This document shows positions 49,698 to 63,346 of a stretch of 64,000 nucleotides of DNA, piece by piece. Where the stretch lies: assembly GCA_000328365.1 (NCBI GenBank), contig KB307653.1:77867-141866 (forward strand). The letters are read 5' to 3'. The notes below the pieces were generated by a model. It ran no database searches, was not told the origin of the DNA, and saw only the letters and a list, made by a program, of their open reading frames with translations. This DNA comes from Capitella teleta (lineage: Eukaryota > Annelida > Polychaeta > Capitellidae). Position numbers and translations under genes: made by a program. The first letter of the stretch is position 1. Each line of letters starts with the position of its first letter.

Positions 49698-50809
49698 TTT
49701 CGATCAGGCGAAGCAATTAACAGATAAAACATTTAAACGCAATACACGCAGTTTTTATATTATTTTTCGTCACGCCGTCACCGCTTCCAGCATATCGCTC
49801 GTGACGCGTTCACCGTTTAAACCGTTATAACGAATTTTTCATCAACTGAAGAACTCGACCAATTTGCCATATACTTAGCCAATAGGACAATAGGGTGATA
49901 GCGTAACATTTCATTTGTCAATAATTTCAACTAATTACCTTGTTTATTGGCATCAACGGCGCTATTTTACACGTGTGACGAATGTTTTTGAAAGCACACT
50001 TTCAACCATTGAACTATTTCACAAGCTGGCCATCATTGCTCGGTAAAGTAAAAAAAAATATATATTATATGCTTATATGCAAATTAGGGAAATACCCGAA
50101 AAATGAGTGTATGCTGAATGAGACGTCACGGGTGTGTCAAGATGTACTCATAGCCTCATAGGTGTCGTAGCCCTACGACTAGTAATCAAACACCATAACG
50201 AGCAAACCAAATGCATTGGCCAATCGCCACGCGCAGGGGTCTGGGGTGCGTTATACTAACTTATCTTACAGGATTTAATTACACTAATCGTATATCCAGA
50301 AAATCATGATTTGCTTGGAAAATGAGTGAGGCTTATAGAGGTAGTGTTACCATGATACATGCTAAGTATAATTAAGATCTACATAAGAAAATAAATAGAT
50401 ATCCCGCGCAAGAAAAAAAAAGTTTGTGCGGTGAAGAGTGTGTAAAAGGGGCTCGCTCCAAACATTATTGCGGACGAGTTGCCATTTTGCGAGCACGTCA
50501 CTCGTGGTACTATCTACTGAGCATTAGAAGAGAGAATGCATGCAAATCCATCTTTCGCTGCAAGAGGGAGCTAACTTTTGATTCCAAACAGGGTGTTTCG
50601 GTGAAAGCCTGGGCTATATCCAGAAAAATGTTCCGTGTGTAGTTGGCCTCTTATATGTATTTCAGGTCTTTTACCGGTCATTTTATGGCAAATATTCCCA
50701 GAAATTTCCCATTATTAAGGTCACCTCACAGCACGCAGTCGTCGCTCTGCACACTGCACAGAGCAGATCGAAGCTGTGAAAAAGCAGGCATGCTTATTAA
50801 GCTTAAAAT

Positions 50810-50858
50810 ATTTTTATTTGATTTGGCGATAACAATTGTTGCCAAATCAAATAAAAAC
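50810..50858. repeat. Short palindrome
   Basis: ATTTTTATTTGATTTGGC and GCCAAATCAAATAAAAAC are inverted around a 13-bp spacer, about 60 bp before the left end of the Harbinger element. Confidence 0.75.
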
Positions 50859-50920
50859 ATTTTTGAATGTGTCAGTGGATTTTAATACGTTCCATAGAAT
50901 TCTATCAGACGCGACTTAAG

Positions 50921-53122
<2,202 letters not shown>

Positions 53123-53303
53123 AACGCATTTGCGGGCCGCCCAATGGATTTCAATAAGTTTATGGCGTGTTCATTTTTAGAGAATATCATAACGTCATCA
53201 TGACGTCAACGCCATTATCAGCGAATCCGAAATTGCTTAATATTACATCTCCTGACCGAAATCTTATTTATCGTGAAAATTTTGAGCGAAACCAAATGCA
53301 TTA

Positions 53304-54225
53304 TACAGTACTAGTGTGGGCCAAAAGTAGTATAGCATTTCAATGGTGCTATACATTTCTGAGAAAGTGTTACAAAACAGATCGCAGTGTAACGCAAACT
53401 GGTTTGTAACAGATCGCAGGTAAACGCAAACTGGCCGCTACAGGTATNNNNNNNNNNNNNNNNNNNNNNNNNNNNNNNNNNNNNNNNNNNNNNNNNNAGT
53501 AGTATAGCATTTCAATGGTGCTATACATTTCTGAGAAAGTGTTACAAAACAGATCGCAGTGTAAAAAGCACACAAAGATAAGAGAAATGAATAGTTGGTA
53601 TGGTTAGTCTAACATGTCATGCTGCTATTCCTATCATTTCTATTCTAATCCCATCAACATTAATGCTGATTTATCTCAATTGATAGAGTGCACTCATCAT
53701 TCCGAGAGATTCCACTTTTGGGGCCAAACAGGGCCCGGGACCATGGATAAGCTTCATTGTACGCACAATTAAGACGCTCTCGTACTATTGTTTTGTTTGG
53801 GAGTGCTATTGTTGTGGTCGTAGCACTAATGTTTACCTCCTAAAATCAAAACAAAGCAGATAGTTTGTTTTGAAGCGCCATACAAAAGATGACATCCCTT
53901 AATGCTCGTTCAGTGGCTCATCTGATTTTGCTCTCTTTCCGATCACTCACCACCCGCATTTTAAATGTTCCTCCCTTATTCAAAATATTTTTTACTGGCT
54001 TTCTTTGCATAAATGGGCGCAGAATAGCATAGACAATCTATACCATGTAGTTATGTTTTGGAATAATTGATACATTTTAGCAAATTTCATAGTTTGGTTT
54101 TTAACATGGAGTAGATAGACTACTTTTTGTCCACTCTGTATTATGGAATAATTAATACATTTTAGCAAATTTCAGAGTTTTGTTTTCAACACGGAGTAGA
54201 TAGACTACTTTTGGTCCTCTCTATA
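53304..54225. repeat. Mariner-type MITE region with assembly gap
   Basis: The left end follows TA and reads CAGTACTAGTGTGGGCCAAA, a diverged mariner-type terminus; the right end is CTACTTTTGGTCCTCTC. An internal tandem duplication of about 90 bp (54056-54140 and 54147-54226; each has TACATTTTAGCAAATTTCA and GAGTAGATAGACTACTTTT) repeats the right terminus. Around the gap, 53329-53394 recurs at 53498-53563. Confidence 0.6.
53448..53497. other. Assembly gap (50 N)
   Basis: Fifty Ns. The 65 bp just after the gap repeat a segment found before it (53329-53394), so the join may be artefactual. The 23 bp at 53421-53443, just before the gap, are identical to part of RMDN1 exon 6. Confidence 1.
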
Positions 54226-54538
54226 ATGTAATTTTCGAATAATTATTTCTGGCGAGTAGAAATTTGAATTTCCAGTTGTACGTACTGTCAAAGTTCTAGA
54301 ATCTTTCGTACTGTTGCATGCTGATGCGTGATGTTGTATAACCATCAGATCAGCATATAACCATTATACTACTCTAAGCGTTGGTAAATAAGAAGGTTTT
54401 TGATATGCGGAATTCCCGGTTTCCGGTGGGGGAATCCCTTGAAACATTTTCATTTGTAAACATAACACAGGCACAGTTTTTGACAGAACGCACCAGAGGT
54501 TTGCTGCTGTACGGACGATAAAAACCACAAAGACTACC

Positions 54539-54823
54539 ATGTGGGGAAGCAGGGTTCATCTCAGACGTCTTGTATGTAATGTCATGCAGAGAGAATGCAA
54601 TGGCATTAAGCAGATCCGGCCACAGGTAAATTTTAAGCCTCGCTGCCTATTAGTATTACTTATTTACTATTAGTATTATAATAAATAGTAATTATTTAAA
54701 TTTTAAAATGATTTTAAAGTTTGAAATAAAATAAATTTTAAGTTTTAAATTAAACTATAATAACTTTTTTCGATTCCTTTTTATAGATTTGTTTTTATCT
54801 TTTTAAATTCTATACATCACTTA

Positions 54824-54859
<36 letters not shown>

Positions 54860-57800
54860 CCCATCTCACCATTTGCATGGGTTGTTTCTTTTCTTATCTT
54901 TTTTTTTTTTTTTTGAGTTCTGAAAAATTAAATTTAATTAAAATTGTGGCCGGTTATAATTTATACAGACGCTGATCTGTGCCCTGAGCGGTGAGAAATC
55001 ATAGAGACACATGCACAGACGTGGATTGTTTTAATATACCAGTTTTATTCATGAATATTTCAACCCTAACTCTAAAACACCTTCAGCGCAATGTTATTAA
55101 TTCAATTAAGGGATGCACAGAATTCCGGGTTCCAGATCCGGCTCCGCGGAATCCAGGCCTTTTTCCAGAGTTCCGCTTTCGGTAAAAATTGTCTAAGGTG
55201 CCGGAACTCGCCGCCGGAATTTGTGGTTACAAAAAAAAAAAAATCCTGTGTGTTAGAGACCTTACGCAACACGGTTAATGACTGATTCGGGCTCTGAGGT
55301 AATTAAAACTCTTGAGTGCAAGAGTTAGCTGGCTCTCGATTGCAATCAGCCAATCAGGGTGAGGTAGGTCCAGTAAGCAGGCAGATCGGAGGCCAAGATG
55401 TTCTCAACTATGTGACACATGAGGCCAAGGGAGTGCTTTGAGCTAGTGGATCTCGGACTCGGACCGTGATCTCGAGCAGGGTTAACCATGCCGTGGGGGA
55501 TATAACAAAATGTTCCATAATCTATTGTTAGGTTTAGGGTTAGGTTAGGGTGACCAAACCTAACGATATCCTCAGATGTGTGATTATTTCTGATTATTAA
55601 TCAAATAAATAAAATAATATAAGTACCAATAAAATTATATTGGAACTTGAACAAATTATTGCTTCCAGTCAATAATTAACAATAATAAAATCCGACTTAT
55701 ATTTCTAGGAAACATTATGAATAATTTTTCTTCCGGTATGTCAATTATTAGGTAAATAACCTTAATCTAAGTCAATTATATTGAGTAGTATTAAATTATT
55801 CCACTAATTATATTTAATATATACACAAATAATCAATTCAACTGACTAGCTTGCAAATGTAAATATGCTACTAATTTACATATCCATTAAAATTCTTGTG
55901 CAGATATATGTTACTTCATTTTTAATTATATACTTGTATGGAGACATACAGACAAGAGATTAAAAACACGAAAACATGCCAGATAAGACATATCACGATT
56001 ATTCTTATCAGAGGTACAGTTCTTAACCCACAACAATTAAAGAGGATATTTTGCTCTGTCCAAAGGCTCAACGATATCTCCGATGTGAACGGGTCGTTAA
56101 AAAGTCAATTCTTTCGACGATCTTCAGCAGAGGATCCGGACTATCTCTGGTGTCTGCATTAGGCTGGGGAGTGACTGCCACAAAGGACGAGAAAGCTGAG
56201 AAAGGTAAGACGAGATTAATCAAGCTCACACCTTTATTATAACCAACCTTCTATCTGCATATGCAAATAAAAATCTTATTGCATAATTATGCATTCAGTT
56301 ATAACAGGAAATTATTCAATTGTATTTGTATTATAATTTATACAAACCGACTTTGATAATCTATCCAAACTTTCTAATTAACACTCCACACTTCTTCAAT
56401 TAGCCATCAGGTATATGTAGCAAATATATTGCCAAATAATGTTTAAGATTCTTTTTGTTCTCGTGGACATTGAGCGCATTGGATTGAACGACATCACACT
56501 GATTTACATGTGCATGTATTTCTAGCTGAACTGGTCTGCTCTGGTATAGATAATAAATTAATGTTAATTAACAGTCTCCCAAGATAGGACATACGGGATA
56601 TACACTGTAGTGGTTTTGTTTCATTCCCATACCAGAGCCATCTTTGGTCCACGCGGAGGCTTTTGTTATTCTGTTATCAAATTTCCCCTGTCAAATCAAC
56701 TGATCAATTATTCGCGTCTGTTCCTTATTCACATGCATAATTAATTCACTCCACAGACAATTCACAGTCAGCCATGGACGCAACCATCAAACAAGCAGAC
56801 GCTCTGTATGAAGAATACAAAATAGATGCCCTCTATGACCTGCTGCTTCCGTTCAAGGATTCCAATAATGACGAGTTGCTATGGCGACTGGCCAGAGCAG
56901 CGAGGGAGAAAGCGCAGACCATAAGCGACAAAAAAGTTGCTAACGCGTTGGTGTACGACGCTCTGGGATACGTAGATGCTGCCCTGGCCCTGAATGATAA
57001 TAATTTCGCTAGTCATAAAGTGAGTGAAGATTTGGCAAATTATGGATTCAATATCATTCAAATTTATTCCAGTGGCGAGCAATTTTGCTGGATTTAGTCG
57101 GCGAAATTGAAGGGAACAAACAAAGAATTCAAAATGCTTTCCCATGCAAGGAACATTTCAAAGTAGGTTTTGGTTTCTTGTATGTTTTTGAATACATATA
57201 TGTGTATTATGAAATATTTACAGAAAGCTATAGCTCTGAATCCGAAAGACGCAACCACCATTCACTGCTTAGGGTTATGGTAAAATCATGGAATTATTTC
57301 TGCCATATCTATGATTATGATTGTTGCATCCAGGTGTTTCAGTGTGGCTGACATGGGTTGGGTTAAACGCAAACTGGCCGCTACAGTGTATGCGGCACCA
57401 CCTGAATCAAGCTATGAAGAGGTAAGCGTCGCTTATAAGACTGTAAGACGATGAACATCCATTCCCTTTACAGGCACTGCAGTATTTCCTGGATGCGGAA
57501 AAAGGTATTCAACATTTAATCCTCTCCTTGAATCATGGTGATTCAGCCAGAGAAGCTTAATTTAATCTGGATTTAGTCATGCATTGTCTCAGAATTATTA
57601 TCCTTTTCTCTCTCGTTCTTCTTAGTTAAGCCTGGTTTCTACTCTATGAATCTCCTCATGATCGGTAAGACTTACTACCGGATTGGGAAGAAAGATTTAG
57701 CCATTGAATATTTGAAACAAGCGAGAGAATTCACAGTCATCACTTCTGATGATGAAAAGGTGAGTTTTTATTCAATTTCTCTTTCTCATAAATTTCCTTG

Positions 57801-57865
57801 TTTTTTTTTTCGTTTAGGCAAATAAAGAAGCGATAGAAATCCTGAAGAGTCTCGGAGTCAAGTAA
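54539..57865 (+). CDS. RMDN1: Regulator of microtubule dynamics protein 1
   Basis: Homologue of RMDN1 (FAM82B), a TPR-like protein associated with mitochondria and spindle microtubules. Exons: 54539-54625, 56066-56204, 56757-57019, 57073-57162, 57224-57279, 57334-57421, 57474-57504, 57626-57759, 57818-57865; 312 codons including TAA (human 314 residues), all phases agree. The N-terminus MWGSRVHLRRLVCNVMQREC is Arg-rich without acidic residues until position 19, fitting a mitochondrial presequence; a hydrophobic stretch GLSLVSALGWGV follows in exon 2. Conserved blocks: QADALYEEYKIDALYDLL, ELLWRLARAAREKAQ, NDNNFASHKWRAILLDLVGE, KAIALNPKDATTIHCLGLWC, APPESSYEEALQYFLDAEK and FYSMNLLMIGKTYYRIGKKD. 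A polyadenylation signal AATAAA lies near 58029. Introns 1 and 2 are larger (1.4 and 0.55 kb), the rest about 50-120 bp. Exon 1 has no family match and is the least certain. Confidence 0.93.
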
Positions 57866-58155
57866 GGAGCTCCTTGGAGAAACGTTAATTTCAATCTGCC
57901 GTTCTTGGTGATTTATATTCTGATCATTCATTCCTAAAGTCAGAAGTTGGAAAAAAATCAATTGATTACTGTGTATTTGTCAGAATTAATGCTTGTCGCT
58001 GTGTTATCACACAGCTGAAATATTTAATAATAAATTCATCTCGTGTATACATTACTTTCTGTATTTGATCAAATTATTGATCGCCCTAATAATTAAGACG
58101 TCTCGCAATTAAAGACGACAGGGAACGGACAGAAAGAGCAAACGGAAGAGGCATT

Positions 58156-58161
58156 TTATTG
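58156..58161 (-). promoter_or_regulatory. Polyadenylation signal of roadblock gene A
   Basis: The minus strand reads CTCAATAAAATG about 200 bp past the stop codon of the roadblock gene. Confidence 0.55.
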
Positions 58162-58357
58162 AGACTTACAGAAGCATCGTATGAATAAAATGAAAGTGGT
58201 ACATAATATATCCACTGCTTAAGTAAGCCCTCCACATCCGGAATGAAAAAAATAACAAAAGCAAATCCCATCAAATTGAAACACAAAGTGAAAAAAAAAC
58301 AAATAAAAAAAGCAGAGATAGCCTTTGAAACTGAGGATATTGTGAAGCTTTTAAAAT

Positions 58358-60554
58358 TTATTCTGAAGATGTCTGGATGACGACGAGGAAGTATTCTTTG
58401 TCTTAAAAAGAAGAGAAAAATAATAATTACATAGAATCTGTATACATGTAAAATAAAACCAACCTGGTGCAATCATAATTTCGTGTTTCCTTGACCTGAC
58501 TCGCAAGAAGGTGAGTTCGTTCTGGGGGTCAATGTCACGGATGGTGTGGCGAGCGAGCATGAGGAGGCGATGCAGTGAGCCACAGTACTGCACGGTCGTT
58601 GAGTTATCCATCGTAGTCCTGATTGGAATGCCTGAGAAGCAAAAGCACTGTCACATCTTCTCTTAGCCAACACAGAGTATGATTAGCAAATACGCAGAAT
58701 GAAGCAGAATACGAGACTGAATCTCCAGGAAATCAGACTTAGCAGCCACAGCAGCAGTTCACTGACCTTCTGTGTTCACCACAATGGTTCCAATGACTCC
58801 TTTGTGGAGGTTCAACCTCTTGATGGTGTCTTCAACTTCCGACTGAAAAAGTTACATAATGATACAACAGATATAGAAATACTGGGAAACGGGTAATTCA
58901 ACAGCTATGTTATATATATGCGATTGAAGCATACCTTGCATCCTTGGGAGTAATTCTGCTGCTTGCTTATAATGCATGACTTAATTAATTAGTGATACTT
59001 ATAGCAAATTATGTGACCTGGCTAAAATGAGAAATGATTCTTGAATGTGACTTTGAATAATTCTGATTTTCTTCTGTTTCTGTAGAGTGAGATCCAATAT
59101 TTGGAATGTTCAACAGTAGAAGATCTAATCCCAATGAACTTATATCTAAACATGCACAATTTACCTGCTGCAAATTGGAAGGAAGAAGAGAAAGAACACT
59201 TGCATTGACATAAAACATGTTTTTGAATTGAATCTTCTCATACTCAACATCAGGTTATGCAAACAGTACTTGACTTGACTTGATGGGTTGAAAGAGTGAG
59301 CAAAGCTCTTTTTGACCCTTGGTTAATTGTTGTTATTTTGTTATTGGATTAGATGGAGTGTGAGTTTTAGATGTTTGTGTGGTTGAATTTTAGGGGGTGG
59401 TGTTTGTAAGTTTTGTTTATGCGAGATTTGAAGACGTTAATGGTGGGAGAGTTGATGGTGTCTGCTGGGATGGAGTCCCATGCTGTTATGATGCAGTGTC
59501 GTAAGGCAGTCGAGTAAGTAGTTGTGTTTGTCCTCTGTTTGCTCAATTTGTGTCTGTGTCCTCGGATCAATGTAGTCTGAATGGGGGATAGTACGTCTGT
59601 ATGGTTGATGTTGGTCAGTCCGTTGATGTACTTTCATCTAAATTTTGATTCTTTTACCAGATTTAGGCTCTTGGTGTTGGTTTAGTAATCATAATAATCA
59701 ATTGAATGAAACTCTAGCTAAAACAGAATGTTTCAATAAATTCTACAAGCACATACTGTGAAGAAGCTGATACTGACTGACATCCTTGTAATTATAATTA
59801 TCATAAAACGATGATAGTTAACGCTGACATCTGGTTGACATCGACTAAGACTGGCGAAATGCTAACATGCTAACTCGCGAATCCTAACCCTCCAAACCCT
59901 TAACACAATGGCGTTCTTGCCTTGTAATTTAGATATTGTAGAAACGCCAGCATTTATGCAGCCAACGGTTGGCAACCAAATATTATAACATAATCATGTC
60001 AACCTGTCAACAGGGCCTAGTCCTGCAATGACAATAAAGAATATATATTATAATAATTATAATAACTATCTTCTAAATAGTAAATTATGTAAATTTGACA
60101 AAATCATTGAAAATGACTATTCATCTGTTGTACTAGACGCAGAGAGTGAGAGACGTTTCCCCAGAGGGGAAACGTACTGTTGTACCTAATATTTAATATC
60201 AAATATGCTTATTTTAAAAAGCACCCCCACGGTTCTCCGCAAATTGAATTCAATTAACAAAATCCAAAAATGTTCTTATATGCTTGGATAGACATTCATG
60301 AACACAACGCGAACAAACACTTGTTTCCATCAAAACAAACACTGGGCAACAGAACAGTACTTGATTTGACAAGCTGACGAGCTGTCAAAACATATTGACT
60401 TCATTGAATATCAAATATAATCAAGCAATTATTATACGTTAAGTCAAATCTTAACATAACAGAGTTTATAATATTTTATAAAACCACTTTAAACCACCAC
60501 AATAAAGAGGTTTTAGCCATAAATGTGACAAAATTCCGCTCGTCCTCTTACCAT
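58358..60554 (-). CDS. DYNLRB1: Dynein light chain roadblock, copy A
   Basis: Subunit of cytoplasmic dynein that dimerises and binds the intermediate chain (Roadblock/LC7 fold). Exons on the minus strand: 60554-60552 (the ATG alone), 58842-58767, 58631-58464, 58401-58358; 97 codons including TAA, giving 96 residues as in human. Sequence blocks: [58 protein letters not shown] and [14 protein letters not shown]. The one-codon first exon rests on ATG/GTAAGAG at the right phase and cannot be proven from sequence alone. Intron 1 (1.7 kb) contains a LINE fragment. It is the closer of the two tandem copies to the vertebrate consensus (MDNxTTxQY, DPQNxLTFLR). Confidence 0.93.
59360..59640 (-). mobile_element. 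LINE reverse transcriptase tail fragment
   Basis: Minus-strand frame with [23 protein letters not shown], then [20 protein letters not shown] and RINK. It matches the C-terminal tail of non-LTR retrotransposon proteins (RGHxxKL...R...FFxxRxxxxWNSLPxxVVxAxSxxxFKxRLxK). Heavily 5' truncated; it lies in intron 1 of roadblock copy A, in the same sense as the gene. Confidence 0.65.
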
Positions 60555-60992
60555 TTTCAGATCTTTCAGTGGTTGCCACGGGAAAATAAACGCATGCGCT
60601 GTAGCAACCACAAACACTTCCGGTTTGCTTCGTTCTATAAACACGAGAGGGCGCCACTCGCTTGCATTAATTTTCCCGCTAAAAAAACCACGTGTGTGCT
60701 AAAAAAATATGGACATTCAATGAATAAAAACTGCATTCAATCGTTGATCCAAGTAACAGTGTTGTATTAAATTTCACATTTATACTCAATTTATTCGTGT
60801 TTCAGCATTATTATCGACGAGTGAAAGATAATATCCGTGAGATGGGGGTAGGTTTACACAGTTGAGTAGCGAGTGATATCCATTTGTTGAGCTCATTGTT
60901 GAATGAACACACACATACAGTGATTACAGATTTCTTGGGGAGTGGTATATATCCAGAGTAGCGGCGTGGAGAAATAGCATCGAGTAATAATC

Positions 60993-62935
60993 CTAAGCAA
61001 CTGGGTCTTGGATGACTGCTAACATGTAGTCCTTTTCTGAGATTTAAAAGAAAAGAAAAATAGATGAATTCGATTCGGGTATAATTATTTATCGAAATTT
61101 AAGCAAAAATGTCATTTGTAAATATAAGATAGAGTTAAGACTAAATAATTATTACATTGACATGTATGATGTAGGGACTATGAATTAGACTTTCACCCAT
61201 ACATTCAGTCATTATCACTCGTTAATCAAGCGAATCGACGCTTGTGCGAACAGCCGAGCTGTGTACTGTATATACTATATTCGGTGTACCTGGGGCAATC
61301 ATAATTTCATGGTGCCTGGATCTGATGCGAATGAAGGTCAGTTCATTCGTGGGGTCAATATCCCGGATGCATATCCTCGCGTTGTCCGCTACCCTATTCA
61401 GCAGCCCACAATACTGTACCGTAGTCGCATTGTCCAGCGTAGTGCGGATTGGGATGCCTGGCGAAGAAGACATCCGTGGTGATTACATAATCGTGTTGTT
61501 GTATTACCTTCAGTGTTGGCCACTATGATGCCAATGACCCCCTTGTGACCCTGGATCCTCTTCATCGTTTCTTCTACTTCAGTCTAAGAGAAAACACTCG
61601 ATTTAGAAAGAACGAAGTGTGCATTTGATTAGTATGAGGGATTTGTGTTAGACATTGAATCCGTGCAAAGAGCTCATGGGGCATTGTGTAACGAGCAGAC
61701 GACGCCACAGCACCAGTCGAAGCGGCCAACTGAGTGTTACACAATGCTCATGGGGGCGAGATGGAGGAAAGAGGAAACGGAGAACGATGAAAACGCAAAC
61801 AAAACGGCGTCTGTAGCACGTGCCATGGATGTTAGAAATCATCATCTGGTCACGTGTTAAAGATATATTAGTTACAGTACGTAGTATTGTATTGCAATGT
61901 ATTGTATTGTGTCACCATGGGCCATGCGTAATATTGCATGAGATCAAAACCAAGCACCCAAAGAAGTGAAAACTGTGTTGAGAAAACAAAGTGCAGCGAA
62001 GAGGAGGGGAGGGGGGGTATACTAATACTTAATTCCAAAAGTCCCCCGCAATACATGCACATGGGGTCAATTATAGGAGTTGTAATTTACAATCTTACAC
62101 CATAGCACCAAGACACCAATACACCAAGACACCATTACACCAAGACACAAGTAACCATTCGGGAACCAAATTGAGTATCATTATTATTGAACTTCAAAAT
62201 GGTTTGACCTTTGAATGGTGGCATCTGAGAAAAACAAATATTTGATTACATTTTTTTCTCATGGATTTTCAAAGGGGACACGTGATCCAACATGTCTGTT
62301 GGTTGCGATTTTCGGGCTCATTGCGTTGAATATCCGACACAAGAGACAACAGATTGATGGGAACATTGATTTCTTCCGAGATACGCCAAAAGAGCGTCAC
62401 TTCTTGCAGAAATAATTACACTCTCTCGTGTGATATGTTTTTGTTAGTCATAAATTATCGGCCAATACAATCGTTCTGATTTAATTTGAAACGCCATCTT
62501 TAGTCATCTATATAAAGCCCCCAATTTGTGACGGCTTTCATAGAAAAATCATTTCCTAATGGTTTTTCTGTGTTATAATTTAGGTGGGCATCCCCCCCAA
62601 AAAAAAAAAAAAAAAATAGTGTACACATAAACTTAAATTTGCACTTTAACGTCGAAAAGATTTCATATTAAATTCAATATAGATTGGTAAGTAAATACTT
62701 GATAGATTTTAGCATTCCAATCATTATAAAGTATCCACAATCACAGTGATCATCATCCCGGCCATAATTATAAGATAAATTATAAATCGTTCCCTAAAAT
62801 TTGATCAACAGAAACCTGGAACGTCTAAACTATCACCTGGGCAATCATACGAAATAGCAAATGACAAATGTTAACTTATGATGATAAATTAGTGCGACCT
62901 CGTCAAAGAAATCCAATTGTTTCGGTACTAACCAT
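60993..62935 (-). CDS. Dynein light chain roadblock, copy B
   Basis: Tandem paralogue of copy A in the same orientation. Exons on the minus strand: 62935-62933 (ATG alone, donor GTTAGT), 61583-61508, 61457-61290, 61036-60993; 97 codons including TAG. The three coding exons have exactly the lengths (76, 168, 44) and phases of copy A. Blocks: [58 protein letters not shown] and [14 protein letters not shown]. The frame is open and substitutions are conservative, so it looks functional. It differs at many positions from copy A (about two thirds identical by eye), so the duplication is not recent. Another ATG/GTGACA near 61914-61916 is an alternative first exon, less good. Confidence 0.88.
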
Positions 62936-63027
62936 TTTTCGAGTCCTGCGTGTTGCCCGTCGTATTCGGATGTGTGTCTCCGGTTGCCAGGGGTGACGAG
63001 TCAAGGTAGATCACAGTGGAGTCGAAA
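62936..63027. promoter_or_regulatory. Probable bidirectional promoter
   Basis: Only 92 bp separate the likely start codon of roadblock copy B (minus) from the ATG at 63028 (plus). The interval is locally more GC-rich, with GTTGCC/GGTTGCCAG and no TATA box. This suggests a shared core promoter, if both starts are right. Confidence 0.45.
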
Positions 63028-63195
63028 ATGGCGTTGCTTTCTCTAGAGGCAGAACCGACCATCTCGTTGAGCAAATATACTCAGAGAATTACCTTCTTAT
63101 TCCATACGATTGATTTATTCTCGAATGCAAACACACATCTCTTTCTATCGATATTTCGAGACCACGTGCACCGATTCGCTGATGTCGATTTAAAG
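63028..63195 (+). CDS. First exon of an unrecognised gene
   Basis: The ATG (AAAATGG, good context) opens a frame MALLSLEAEPTISLSKYTQR...FADVDLK. It ends at a plausible donor AAG/GTGCGC, giving 56 codons. Composition is protein-like, with amphipathic helical segments such as HLFLSIFRDHVHRFADVDLK. I do not recognise the family. Reading past the donor meets a stop after 15 codons. Later exons would lie beyond 64000. Confidence 0.5.
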
Positions 63196-63346
63196 GTGCG
63201 CTTGAGACAAGCGCTTCGAGTTTCAGATTGATTTCACATAATTATAGGTGTGTTTGGTCGCTGTACAATGTGCATAAATAGTGTACATATATAGTTGTTT
63301 TATTTACAAGAATTCCAACACACACAAAAGGTATACAATTTACATA

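Noticed and set aside
53655-53720. tRNA-like A box (CTCAATTGATAGAGTGC)
   Set aside because: No convincing B box, anticodon arm or acceptor stem; at most a tRNA-derived SINE scrap.
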